A DNA stretch of 5,527 nt from DAOTWP01 sp034435675 (GTDB lineage: Bacteria > Chloroflexota > Anaerolineae > Aggregatilineales > Phototrophicaceae), in contig DAOTWP010000081.1 in the NCBI GenBank assembly GCA_034435675.1, positions 1-5,527 of the forward strand, in the 5' to 3' direction. Below the pieces are notes generated by a model that was given only the letters and a program-made list of their open reading frames with translations, was not told where the DNA came from and made no database searches. Positions 1 to 5,465 of the stretch are shown here, one piece after another. Position 1 is the first letter of the stretch; every line of letters starts with the position of its first letter. Both the position numbers and the translations under genes were made by a program.

Positions 1-893
1 TGATGCTCGGCGCGCTGGCGCAGGGGCGCGCGGTGATCGTCAGCCGGGGGCAGTTGGTCGAAATCGGCGGCGGCTTCCGCGTGCCGGACATCATGGCGCA
101 AAGCGGCGCGGCGCTGGTCGAAGTGGGCACCACCAACCGCACCCGCGCGGCGGATTACGAGCGCGCTATCACCGCAGACACAGCGCTGTTGATGCGTGTG
201 CATTCGTCGAATTTTAAGCAGGTCGGTTTTGTCGAAAGCACGCCGCTGGACGCGCTGGCGCAGATTGCCCACCGGCACAGCCTGTACGCCGTAGACGATC
301 TGGGCAGCGGCGCGCTGGTCGATACCGCGCCGTTCGGGCTGGAACATGAACCCACCGTGCAGGAGAGCCTGGCGGCGGGCGCTGATCTGGTCAGCTTCAG
401 CGGCGACAAGCTGCTGGGCGGACCGCAGGCGGGCATCCTCATCGGGCGGCGCGAACTGGTCGAGCGCCTCAAGCATCACCCGCTGGCACGTGCCATCCGC
501 GCGGACAAGCTGTGTCTTGCCGCGCTGGTCGCCACACTGGATCACTACCGCCGAGGCGAACATTTCGCCCAAATCCCCGTGCTGCGCATGATCGCGCGCC
601 CAGTGGCGGATATTCAGGCAGCGGCGGAAGCCTGGGCGGCGCAGGTGGGCGGCGTGGTCATTGCGGGGGAGTCAACTGTGGGCGGCGGCAGTCTGCCTGG
701 TGCGGCGCTGCCTACTGCGCTGCTGGCGCTGGACGTGCCGCGTCCGCAGGAGTTCGCGGCGGCGCTGCGGGCGCAAAATCCGCCGGTGATTGCGCGGGTG
801 GCGGAGGGGCGGGTGCTGTTCGACCCACGCACAGTGCTGGCGGGGCAGGACGCGGCGCTGCTGGCGGGGATTCGGGCGGCGCAGGGGGAATGA
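1..893 (+). CDS. selA: SelA, L-seryl-tRNA(Sec) selenium transferase (5'-truncated by window edge)
   Basis: This PLP-dependent cytosolic enzyme converts seryl-tRNA(Sec) to selenocysteyl-tRNA(Sec) using selenophosphate. The visible part is 296 residues from the codon at 3; frame and homology indicate that the first Met seen is internal. Seen: the SelA signature SRGQLVEIGGGFRVPDIM near residues 14-31, VGTTNRT at 41-47, DDLGSG near 98-103, and the PLP-lysine motif SFSGDKLLGGPQAG with Lys136 (codon 408-410). In E. coli SelA (463 aa) the equivalent lysine is residue 295, so about 160 N-terminal residues should lie upstream of the window. The C-terminus looks complete, ending at TGA 891-893. The usual partner selB does not follow; the next gene is a convergent DUF433 relic 29 bp away. 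No lesion is seen in the visible part. Family assignment is firm. Confidence 0.95.
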   Translation, partial: MLGALAQGRAVIVSRGQLVEIGGGFRVPDIMAQSGAALVEVGTTNRTRAADYERAITADTALLMRVHSSNFKQVGFVESTPLDALAQIAHRHSLYAVDDLGSGALVDTAPFGLEHEPTVQESLAAGADLVSFSGDKLLGGPQAGILIGRRELVERLKHHPLARAIRADKLCLAALVATLDHYRRGEHFAQIPVLRMIARPVADIQAAAEAWAAQVGGVVIAGESTVGGGSLPGAALPTALLALDVPRPQEFAAALRAQNPPVIARVAEGRVLFDPRTVLAGQDAALLAGIRAAQGE

Positions 894-922
894 TGCTGGT
901 CTCGTTCGCCTGCTCAAACTGG

Positions 923-1219
923 TTAATTGCTGCCATACAAGCGGTATGCCTCGTCGAGTTCTGCCTGATACGCCGCTTCCTGCGCGTCAATCAGTGCTCT
1001 GTGTTCGTTGTAGTACAGCAGTGCGGCAAGCACCTCGGATTCCGATAGCGTGAATTCGTAGGTGAGGCGCAGCACATCCTAGCGCTGCTTGAAATATCCG
1101 TTCGCGATGGTTGCTACAGGGATACGTCGTCCGCGAATATGTGGGCGTTCGCCAAAGATGCGCACCTCAATGTACTTGCTCAGGTCGAGCGCAGGGGGCG
1201 CAGGGGATTGCGTGACTAT
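923..1219 (-). pseudogene. DUF433-family (antitoxin-like) gene, inactivated by an internal TAG and an ATA in place of the start codon
   Basis: Reading the minus strand from 1219 to 923 gives 98 codons plus TAA. The N-terminal part holds LDLSKYIEVRIFGERPHIRG and then RRIPVATIA. The C-terminal part holds LTYEFTLSESEVLAALLYY and then NEHRALIDAQEAAYQAELDE. This is the layout of DUF433 proteins, small winged-helix-like proteins often paired as antitoxins with DUF5615 (PIN-like) toxins. Codon 47 is TAG (plus-strand 1079-1081), where relatives as I remember them usually have Trp (TGG). The frame is otherwise uninterrupted and of normal length. No ATG/GTG/TTG lies at the expected start; codon 1 is ATA, 8 nt after GAGGAA. 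Stops lie upstream in this frame. Both lesions could be single G-to-A changes. No toxin gene follows: the downstream minus strand runs straight into the back of selA. DUF433 identity is recognised from memory of the family; a shortened product restarting after the TAG is possible but unlikely. Confidence 0.75.
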
Positions 1220-1227
1220 AGGAGCTG

Positions 1228-1233
1228 TTCCTC
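1228..1233 (-). promoter_or_regulatory. Shine-Dalgarno (GAGGAA) ahead of the DUF433 relic
   Basis: On the minus strand GAGGAA is followed by 8 nt and then the ATA at 1219-1217. This is standard Shine-Dalgarno spacing and is the main reason for reading that ATA as a mutated ATG start. A separate short ATG frame further upstream runs into TAG after nine codons and is out of frame with the DUF433 sequence. Confidence 0.55.
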
Positions 1234-1262
1234 ATGCTTAGCCATTCGGACGTTACAGACTG

Positions 1263-1268
1263 ATTGTA
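1263..1268 (-). promoter_or_regulatory. Possible -10 box (TACAAT) for the DUF433 relic
   Basis: TACAAT on the minus strand lies about 30 bases upstream of the GAGGAA ribosome site, matching TATAAT at five of six positions. No convincing -35 hexamer is found 16-18 bp further upstream, so this is only a candidate. Confidence 0.25.
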
Positions 1269-1388
1269 CCATGCAGCCCAGTACCCCGATGAGTTAGTCG
1301 GTTGATTGCAGGAAGAGGGCTTTTGCTGCCAGCACCTGCGCCGCCGGGTGATTCAGTCACGCCCTGGTGCAGCGCAGTAGCGGGCTGA

Positions 1389-1397
1389 TGCTATAAT
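1389..1397 (+). promoter_or_regulatory. Extended -10 promoter element (TGCTATAAT) for corA
   Basis: A perfect TATAAT at 1392-1397 is preceded by TG at 1389-1390, giving an extended -10. No TTGACA-like -35 sits at 16-18 bp, which fits extended -10 promoters. Transcription would begin near 1404, leaving a leader of about 115 nt to the ATG at 1520, or about 53 nt to the ATG at 1457. The pentamer ATGCT occurs on both sides of the box. Confidence 0.5.
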
Positions 1398-1519
1398 GCT
1401 GAGCAGTTGGCGCAGACCCATTGTCGAAGGCAATTGAACCATCTACCGGGGGGCATATGCCGGGCAAACCACGCTCCAAAAATCTGAACCTGCGTCCGCA
1501 ACTGGTGACGAGAGGCACT

Positions 1520-2503
1520 ATGAACATTCGAATACTGGGCAGTCAGGCGCTTTCTTTGAAGCCGACCGCGGGTGATCTTCCAGCGCTGCTTAAGGACGCC
1601 AGTGACGACCTGGAGCGCTTTATCTGGGTTGATCTGCGCGGTCCGGGGCATGAAGAAGTGAAGGTCATGCGCGAGGTGTTCCAGTTTCATCCGCTGGCAG
1701 TTGAAGACACGCTGAACGAGTACCAGCGCCCCAAAGTGGAGTCTTACGACGACTATGTTTTTGTGATTATGAATCCGGTCAGCGTGGATACTCTGCACCA
1801 TCCGGTCTTCCGCGAACTGGATATTTTTGTGGGCACGCACTATGTCGTCACGGTTCACAGCGCCGCTGAACTGCTGATGGACGAGGTGCAGCGCCGTCTT
1901 GAGCGTGCCACCAGCACCGGGGTGCATGTGACCCCCAGCTATCTGCTGTACACACTGGTGGATACGGTCGTGGACAGCTATTTTCCGGTGCTGGATCAGC
2001 TTGAGGCAGATATTGAGCGCCTTGAAGAGACGATCCCGCGCCACCCGACCAGCGCCGGGCTGGAAAACATCTTCCTGCACAAACGCGCGCTGACAGAAAT
2101 CTGGCGCGTGCTGATCCCGCAGCGTGATCTGGTCACGGCGCTGAGCAGCCGCCATTTTCGCTGTGTTGACCAGAACCAACTGCAATACTACCTGCGCGAT
2201 GTTGCCGACCATCTGGCGTTTGCGTCCGACATGGTCAGCGTGTTTCGCGAAACCCTGCACAGCCTGACCGACCTGTATATGTCCGCTGTGTCGAACCGCG
2301 TCAACTTCGTGGTCAACCGCCTGACCGTGCTAACACTGGTCATCGGCGTGCTGACGGTCATCAGCGGGTTTTATGGCATGAACTTTGAACGCACGTGGCC
2401 CCCCTTTGGCGTGGAATGGGGTGTGCCCTTTGTACTGCTGCTGATGCTCAGCATTACGGTTGGGCTGGTCTGGTATCTGCGCCGCCGGGATATGCTCAAC
2501 TGA
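1520..2503 (+). CDS. corA: CorA-family magnesium/divalent-cation transporter
   Basis: CorA proteins are homopentameric inner-membrane channels that take up Mg2+ (some carry Co2+, Ni2+ or Zn2+). From the ATG at 1520 the product is 327 residues, normal for the family (T. maritima CorA has 351). The cytosolic N-terminal domain includes FHPLAVEDTLNEYQRPKVE, typical of CorA, then a charged helical stretch with DQLEADIERLEETI. Two C-terminal membrane segments lie at about 268-284 and 301-320. The diagnostic pore motif YGMNF is at 285-289, and the tail RRRDML is basic as expected for a cytosolic C-terminus. I chose 1520 because GAGAGG (1510-1515) precedes it and similarity begins at MNIRIL. In-frame ATG 1457 (348 aa) and TTG 1421 (360 aa) are alternatives; 1457 has a G-run close upstream. 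Probably monocistronic, from the extended -10 at 1389-1397. Ion specificity cannot be read from sequence. Confidence 0.93.
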   Translation: MNIRILGSQALSLKPTAGDLPALLKDASDDLERFIWVDLRGPGHEEVKVMREVFQFHPLAVEDTLNEYQRPKVESYDDYVFVIMNPVSVDTLHHPVFRELDIFVGTHYVVTVHSAAELLMDEVQRRLERATSTGVHVTPSYLLYTLVDTVVDSYFPVLDQLEADIERLEETIPRHPTSAGLENIFLHKRALTEIWRVLIPQRDLVTALSSRHFRCVDQNQLQYYLRDVADHLAFASDMVSVFRETLHSLTDLYMSAVSNRVNFVVNRLTVLTLVIGVLTVISGFYGMNFERTWPPFGVEWGVPFVLLLMLSITVGLVWYLRRRDMLN

Positions 2504-2508
2504 CCGGC

Positions 2509-2580
2509 TGCCACCCTGTTAAGCCAGCCAGACTGTCACCCTTTTTCTGTGACACCCTACGTGGTCGAATGTGACATCCT
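2509..2580 (+). repeat. Four direct copies of a degenerate 9-mer, TGNCAYCCT
   Basis: Copies are TGCCACCCT (2509-2517), TGTCACCCT (2534-2542), TGACACCCT (2550-2558) and TGACATCCT (2572-2580), with start-to-start spacings of 25, 16 and 22 bp. The first begins 6 bp after the corA stop codon. The second and third also form a dyad, TGTCAC (2534-2539) against GTGACA (2549-2554), with a 9-bp centre; GTGACA recurs at 2571-2576. The cluster ends 84 bp before the ferredoxin start, a natural place for regulator binding sites for the oxidoreductase operon. No known regulator is recognised, and the consensus was drawn after looking. Confidence 0.45.
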
Positions 2581-2588
2581 GTACTGAA

Positions 2589-2621
2589 TGCACAAAGGCT
2601 TTTGCATTTAAGCTATGTGCA
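2589..2621 (+). repeat. Imperfect inverted repeat / leader hairpin upstream of the oxidoreductase operon
   Basis: TGCACA (2589-2594) pairs with TGTGCA (2616-2621). Inside, after an A/A mismatch, AG (2596-2597) pairs with CT (2613-2614), G2598 bulges, and CTT (2599-2601) pairs with AAG (2610-2612). That makes 11 base pairs around an 8-nt loop. No T-tract follows, so it is not an intrinsic terminator. It lies 43 bp before the ferredoxin ATG and may be an operator dyad or an mRNA leader structure. A perfect 8-bp palindrome TTGGCCAA (2634-2641) lies between it and the ribosome site. Confidence 0.45.
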
Positions 2622-2664
2622 AGATTGGAATGATTGGCCAAATAGATTAAGGGAAGGGGGTCAA

Positions 2665-2916
2665 ATGGCACAGGGAACTGTATTTATTGATGAAGAACGC
2701 TGCAAAGGCTGTACTCTGTGTACCACCGTTTGCCCGCAGGGGGTGCTGGTGATGGATGACAGCATGCTCAACGCAAAGGGTTATCACCCGGCGCTGCTGG
2801 TTGATCCTGAAGGTAAGTGTACCGGCTGCGCCATCTGCGCGGTAATCTGCCCGGATGTCTGCATCACGGTACAGCGTGCTCCGGTGAAGGCGCGTGAGCG
2901 TGTGAGTGTGCGGTAG
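2665..2916 (+). CDS. 2x[4Fe-4S] ferredoxin-like delta subunit of 2-oxoacid:ferredoxin oxidoreductase
   Basis: An 83-residue protein with two bacterial-type [4Fe-4S] motifs: CKGCTLCTTVCP (Cys13, 16, 19, 23) and CTGCAICAVICP (Cys52, 55, 58, 62). In this family each cluster takes three cysteines from one motif and the CP cysteine from the other. It passes electrons from the catalytic subunits to soluble ferredoxin. The spacer between motifs (about 28 residues) and its position as first gene of the operon match the KorD/PorD/VorD class. A ninth cysteine (Cys66) follows the second motif, and the C-terminus is a short basic tail. The start at 2665 is set by AAGGGGG (2654-2660) 4 nt upstream; an earlier in-frame TTG at 2602 lies inside the leader hairpin and is unlikely. 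The alpha subunit begins 15 bp after the stop. korD or vorD would be the symbol, depending on substrate. Confidence 0.9.
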   Translation: MAQGTVFIDEERCKGCTLCTTVCPQGVLVMDDSMLNAKGYHPALLVDPEGKCTGCAICAVICPDVCITVQRAPVKARERVSVR

Positions 2917-2931
2917 GAAGCAAAGGGGGGT

Positions 2932-3999
2932 ATGATGGTCCGTGAAATGCTCAAAGGCAATGTCGCCATTGCCGAGGCAGCAGTGCGCGCGGGGGTACAG
3001 GCTTATTTTGGCTATCCGATCACCCCGCAGACCGAACTGCTGGAACACATGTCGCGCCGCATGATCGAAGAAGGGCGCGCTTTTTTACAGGCAGAAAGTG
3101 AAGTTGCCGCAATTAACATGGTCTACGGTGCGGCATGCACCGGCGTCCGCGTAATGACCTCCTCATCCAGTCCCGGTTTCAGCTTAATGCAAGAAGGGTT
3201 GTCGTATATCGCCGCATCGGATGTCCCGGTGGTGGTGGTGGACGTGATGCGCGGCGGTCCGGGCTTGGGCAATATCCTGCCCGCCCAGAGTGACTATTTT
3301 CAGGTGACGCGCTCGGCAGGGCACGGTGATTACCGCCCGATTGTGCTGGCGCCCGCGTCTGTGCAGGAAGCGATTGACTTTACCGTGCTGGCGTTTGAGC
3401 TGGCAGACCAGTATCGCCATATCGTGATGGTGGTGGCGGATGGACAGGTGGGGCAGATGATGGAACCCGCCGAACTGCCGCCGATGCAGGCTTTGCGCCC
3501 GCGCCCGGCATGGGCACTGACCGGCGCGAAGGATCGCCCGCCGAACGCGATTACGTCGTTCCACCTGCGCGGCGAAGAAGAAGAACGCTTCAACCAGCAG
3601 ATTCAGGAACGGCTGGCGGAAATCCGCGCCAACGAACAGCGCTGGCTTGAATATGCAACCGAGGACGCCGAACTGCTCGTGGTGGCGTTTGGCACTGCCG
3701 GGCGGATCGCCCTGACTGCCGTGCAGGCAGCGCGCGCGAAAGGCATCAAGGTGGGCTTGTTCCGTCCGCAAACGCTGTTCCCCTTCCCGGAAGATCGCCT
3801 CTCTGAACTGGCGGATAACATTGACGCCTGCCTGGTGGTGGAGATGAACGCCGGGCAGATGATTGACGATGTGCGGCTGGCAGTGGGCTGCCAGATTCCG
3901 GTCGCTTTTTTCGGGCGGATGGGCGGCGTAGTGCCCATGCCGGACGAGATTCAGGCGGCAATCGAAACGCATTACGCGCAAATGCTGGCGCTGGCATAA
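2932..3999 (+). CDS. 2-oxoacid:ferredoxin oxidoreductase alpha subunit (VorB/KorA-like)
   Basis: A 355-residue alpha subunit of a TPP- and CoA-dependent, ferredoxin-reducing 2-oxoacid oxidoreductase. Seen: FGYPITPQTEL from residue 26, which carries the substrate-contact Thr31; AESEVAAIN at 54-62, with Glu57 probably the residue that contacts the TPP pyrimidine; SSSSPGFSLMQEG at 77-89; MRGGPGLGN at 106-114, with Arg107 the likely carboxylate-binding Arg; and SAGHGDYRPIVLAP from 128. The pyrimidine-binding domain is followed by a transketolase-C-like domain (about 245-350) containing ELLVVAFGTAGR. The MRGGPGLGN...HGDY run and the lack of a fused N-terminal gamma domain resemble VorB proteins (3-methyl-2-oxobutanoate) more than fused KorA. 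These residue roles are inferred from studied pyruvate oxidoreductases. An AAAGGGGGG run (2922-2930) precedes tandem ATGs at 2932 and 2935; either may be used. Substrate is not determined. Confidence 0.9.
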   Translation: MMVREMLKGNVAIAEAAVRAGVQAYFGYPITPQTELLEHMSRRMIEEGRAFLQAESEVAAINMVYGAACTGVRVMTSSSSPGFSLMQEGLSYIAASDVPVVVVDVMRGGPGLGNILPAQSDYFQVTRSAGHGDYRPIVLAPASVQEAIDFTVLAFELADQYRHIVMVVADGQVGQMMEPAELPPMQALRPRPAWALTGAKDRPPNAITSFHLRGEEEERFNQQIQERLAEIRANEQRWLEYATEDAELLVVAFGTAGRIALTAVQAARAKGIKVGLFRPQTLFPFPEDRLSELADNIDACLVVEMNAGQMIDDVRLAVGCQIPVAFFGRMGGVVPMPDEIQAAIETHYAQMLALA

Positions 4000-4011
4000 A
4001 GGAGGCTGCTG

Positions 4012-4800
4012 ATGGTCACAATCCTTGAGACACCCGCGCCGGTGGCGATGGACACAGTCTATGAACGTCCTGAGACGCTGGCGGCGGCGAACACCAACTA
4101 CTGCCCCGGCTGCACACACGGCATTGCGCACCGCCTGGTGGCGGAAGCGCTGGACGAACTGGGACTGCGCGAACGCACGATCCTTGTGGCACCGGTCGGC
4201 TGTTCCGTGTTTGCCTACCAGTATTTTACTGTGGATGGCTGTGTGGCGGCGCATGGGCGCGCCCCGGCGATGGCAACGGGCATCAAGCGGTCGCTGCCGG
4301 ACAGCATTGTCCTGACTTATCAGGGCGACGGCGATCTTGCCTCGATTGGCATGGCAGAAATTGTCCACGCGGCGTCACGCGGGGAAAAAATAACGACGGT
4401 CTTTGTCAACAACGCCATTTACGGCATGACCGGCGGGCAGATGGCACCGACCTCGCTGCCGGGACAAAAGACGACGTCTTCGCCTTTTGGACGCAGTGTT
4501 GATTTGTCCGGTATGCCGCTCAAAATGAGTGAACTGCTGGCGCAAACCAGCGGCGCGGCGTATATCGTGCGCCGTTCGCTGCATGACGTCGCCAACATCC
4601 GCAAGGCGAAAAAGGCGCTTGTCACGGCGCTTAAAGTGCAGATGGCAGGGCTGGGCTTCAGCATGGTTGAACTGCTGTCAAGCTGCCCGACCAACTGGGG
4701 AATTACCCCTGTGGAAGCGCTCAACTGGATTGAAACGGAGATGATCCCGTACTTCCCGCTGGGTGACTATAAAGTGCTGGATGCAGTGAAGGAATTGTGA
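4012..4800 (+). CDS. 2-oxoacid:ferredoxin oxidoreductase beta subunit, TPP-binding (VorA/KorB-like)
   Basis: A 262-residue subunit that binds the thiamine diphosphate cofactor. Seen: NYCPGCTHG at 29-37, the usual N-terminal motif of these beta subunits; VGCSVF at 62-67; HGRAPAMATGIK at 81-92; the TPP/Mg2+ motif GDGD at 105-108 ending with NN at 133-134; then AIYGMTGGQMAPTSLPGQKT at 135-154, very typical of this family. Length is normal. The gene has the best ribosome site in the window, AAAGGAGG (3998-4005), 6 nt before the ATG and overlapping the TAA of the alpha gene, which suggests coupled expression. It has no fused iron-sulfur domain, consistent with the separate ferredoxin subunit at the head of the operon. 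It must pair with the alpha subunit to form the active site. Confidence 0.93.
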   Translation: MVTILETPAPVAMDTVYERPETLAAANTNYCPGCTHGIAHRLVAEALDELGLRERTILVAPVGCSVFAYQYFTVDGCVAAHGRAPAMATGIKRSLPDSIVLTYQGDGDLASIGMAEIVHAASRGEKITTVFVNNAIYGMTGGQMAPTSLPGQKTTSSPFGRSVDLSGMPLKMSELLAQTSGAAYIVRRSLHDVANIRKAKKALVTALKVQMAGLGFSMVELLSSCPTNWGITPVEALNWIETEMIPYFPLGDYKVLDAVKEL

Positions 4801-4810
4801 GAGGGTGCTC

Positions 4811-5386
4811 ATGACGATGCTACAGGCAGAATTCCTGTTTTCCGGTTTTGGCGGGCAGGGCGTCATGTTCGCCGGGCAATTGCTCGCCTATGCCGCGATG
4901 GATGCGGGTAAAGAGGTGACGTGGATTCCGTCGTATGGTCCGGAAATGCGCGGCGGTACGGCACACTGCTTCGTGGTGATCAGCGAACAGCCGATTGGCT
5001 CGCCGGTGGTGCGCCACCCGCAGGTGATTATCGCGTTCAATAATCCGTCCTTTGACAAATACGAAGCGCAGGTTGCCGCCGGTGGGTTGCTGGTAGTCAA
5101 CGAGTCGCTGGTCAAGCGCGAGACTTCACGCAGCGACATTCAATACCTGCATGTGCCCGCCTCGGAGATTGCCGAGGGCGCGGGAGAGCTAAAGCTGACG
5201 AACGTGGTGCTGCTGGGCGCTGCGCTGACCGCCCGCCCGATTGTGCCGCTGATGACGGTGCATCATGCGATGGCAGGGCACATCCCGGCACACCGGCGTT
5301 ACCTGCTGGAAAAGAATTACGCGGCGTTTGATCGCGGGGCGGCATTCGCCGGTAAGGCGCTGCAATTGAGCGTGCCGTATCTCTAG
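4811..5386 (+). CDS. 2-oxoacid:ferredoxin oxidoreductase gamma subunit (VorC/KorC-like)
   Basis: A 191-residue stand-alone gamma subunit of the POR/KOR gamma family. Seen: GFGGQGVMFAGQLLAYAA at 12-29, the glycine-rich family opening; SYGPEMRGGTAHC at 41-53, the second family motif; FNNPSFDKYE in the middle; and LTNVVLLGAAL in the C-terminal third. In studied oxidoreductases this domain contributes to the CoA-binding side of the complex; in many two-subunit enzymes it is fused to alpha, but here it is separate. I chose ATG 4811 because GAGGG (4801-4805) lies 5 nt before it; a GTG at 4805 overlaps that site and is unlikely, and ATG 4817 is possible. It starts 10 bp after the beta stop and is the last gene of the operon, followed by hairpins. 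Confidence 0.92.
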   Translation: MTMLQAEFLFSGFGGQGVMFAGQLLAYAAMDAGKEVTWIPSYGPEMRGGTAHCFVVISEQPIGSPVVRHPQVIIAFNNPSFDKYEAQVAAGGLLVVNESLVKRETSRSDIQYLHVPASEIAEGAGELKLTNVVLLGAALTARPIVPLMTVHHAMAGHIPAHRRYLLEKNYAAFDRGAAFAGKALQLSVPYL

Positions 5387-5400
5387 ACCGCTGCTGCGGT
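5387..5400 (+). repeat. Small perfect hairpin directly after the gamma-subunit stop
   Basis: ACCGC (5387-5391) pairs with GCGGT (5396-5400) around the loop TGCT, starting at the base after the TAG. A perfect 8-bp palindrome GCTATAGC (5401-5408) follows at once. No T-tract is attached; it may protect the mRNA 3' end or work with the larger stem at 5416-5449. Confidence 0.35.
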
Positions 5401-5415
5401 GCTATAGCCGATCAT

Positions 5416-5449
5416 CAGCGGGCAGTCCATCATGCCGGGCTGCCCGCTG
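5416..5449. terminator. Terminator-like inverted repeat between convergent genes
   Basis: CAGCGGGCAG (5416-5425) and CTGCCCGCTG (5440-5449) form a perfect 10-bp GC-rich stem with a 14-nt loop. It lies 29 bp after the gamma-subunit stop and 16 bp beyond the stop of the minus-strand gene, so it could serve both directions. The downstream T content is poor on the plus strand (GCGTTTGCC) and absent on the minus strand, so strength as an intrinsic terminator is uncertain. Confidence 0.5.
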
Positions 5450-5465
5450 CGTTTGCCTGCCTGGT

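Larger units (their letters stand above)
1220..1519. other. Non-coding spacer between the DUF433 relic and corA
   Basis: The spacer separates two divergently oriented genes and should carry both promoters. It holds the ribosome site and possible -10 of the DUF433 relic (minus strand, near 1228-1268) and a strong extended -10 for corA (1389-1397). Around 1347-1363 there is a short stem with one bulge (GGGTGA against TCACGCC). I see no RNA gene, further ORF with family features, or mobile-element ends. From 1403 onward it is open in the corA frame, so part of it could be coding if corA starts earlier than 1520. Confidence 0.5.

Noticed and set aside
512..1053. Plus-strand frames overlapping the end of selA and running into the spacer
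   Set aside because: Gly/Ala/Arg-rich low-complexity translations out of frame with selA, and antisense to the DUF433 relic further on; no ribosome site or domain.
1079..1081. In-frame TAG in the DUF433 relic as a recoded selenocysteine or pyrrolysine codon, given selA next door
   Set aside because: Selenocysteine normally uses TGA, the expected residue is Trp rather than Cys, DUF433 is not a redox family, no convincing SECIS-like hairpin follows, and the start codon is damaged too. Simple decay explains both.
1404..1519. Mg2+-sensing M-box riboswitch in the corA leader
   Set aside because: The M-box is a large multi-helix RNA (about 160-170 nt) and none of its helices could be traced; the leader is too short.
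1391..2260. Long open frame on the minus strand opposite corA (289 codons)
   Set aside because: It lies wholly across a well-supported CorA gene, has no recognisable domain, and its composition (His/Gln/Arg-rich) is that of a complementary-strand shadow.
2506..2546. Possible corA terminator: GGCTG/CAGCC stem followed by TTTTT
   Set aside because: The stem is only 5 bp with a 14-nt loop, and the T-run starts 12 nt after it, too far for an intrinsic terminator.
2602..2630. sigma70-type promoter TTGCAT ... TGGAAT for the oxidoreductase operon
   Set aside because: Only 3/6 and 4/6 matches with 18-bp spacing, no better than chance in this AT-richer stretch.
3184..4368. 394-codon open frame on the minus strand across the alpha and beta subunit genes
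   Set aside because: It spans two genes with clear family motifs and their intergenic gap. The His/Arg/Cys-rich product has no domain signature; GC-rich codon bias leaves this antisense frame open.
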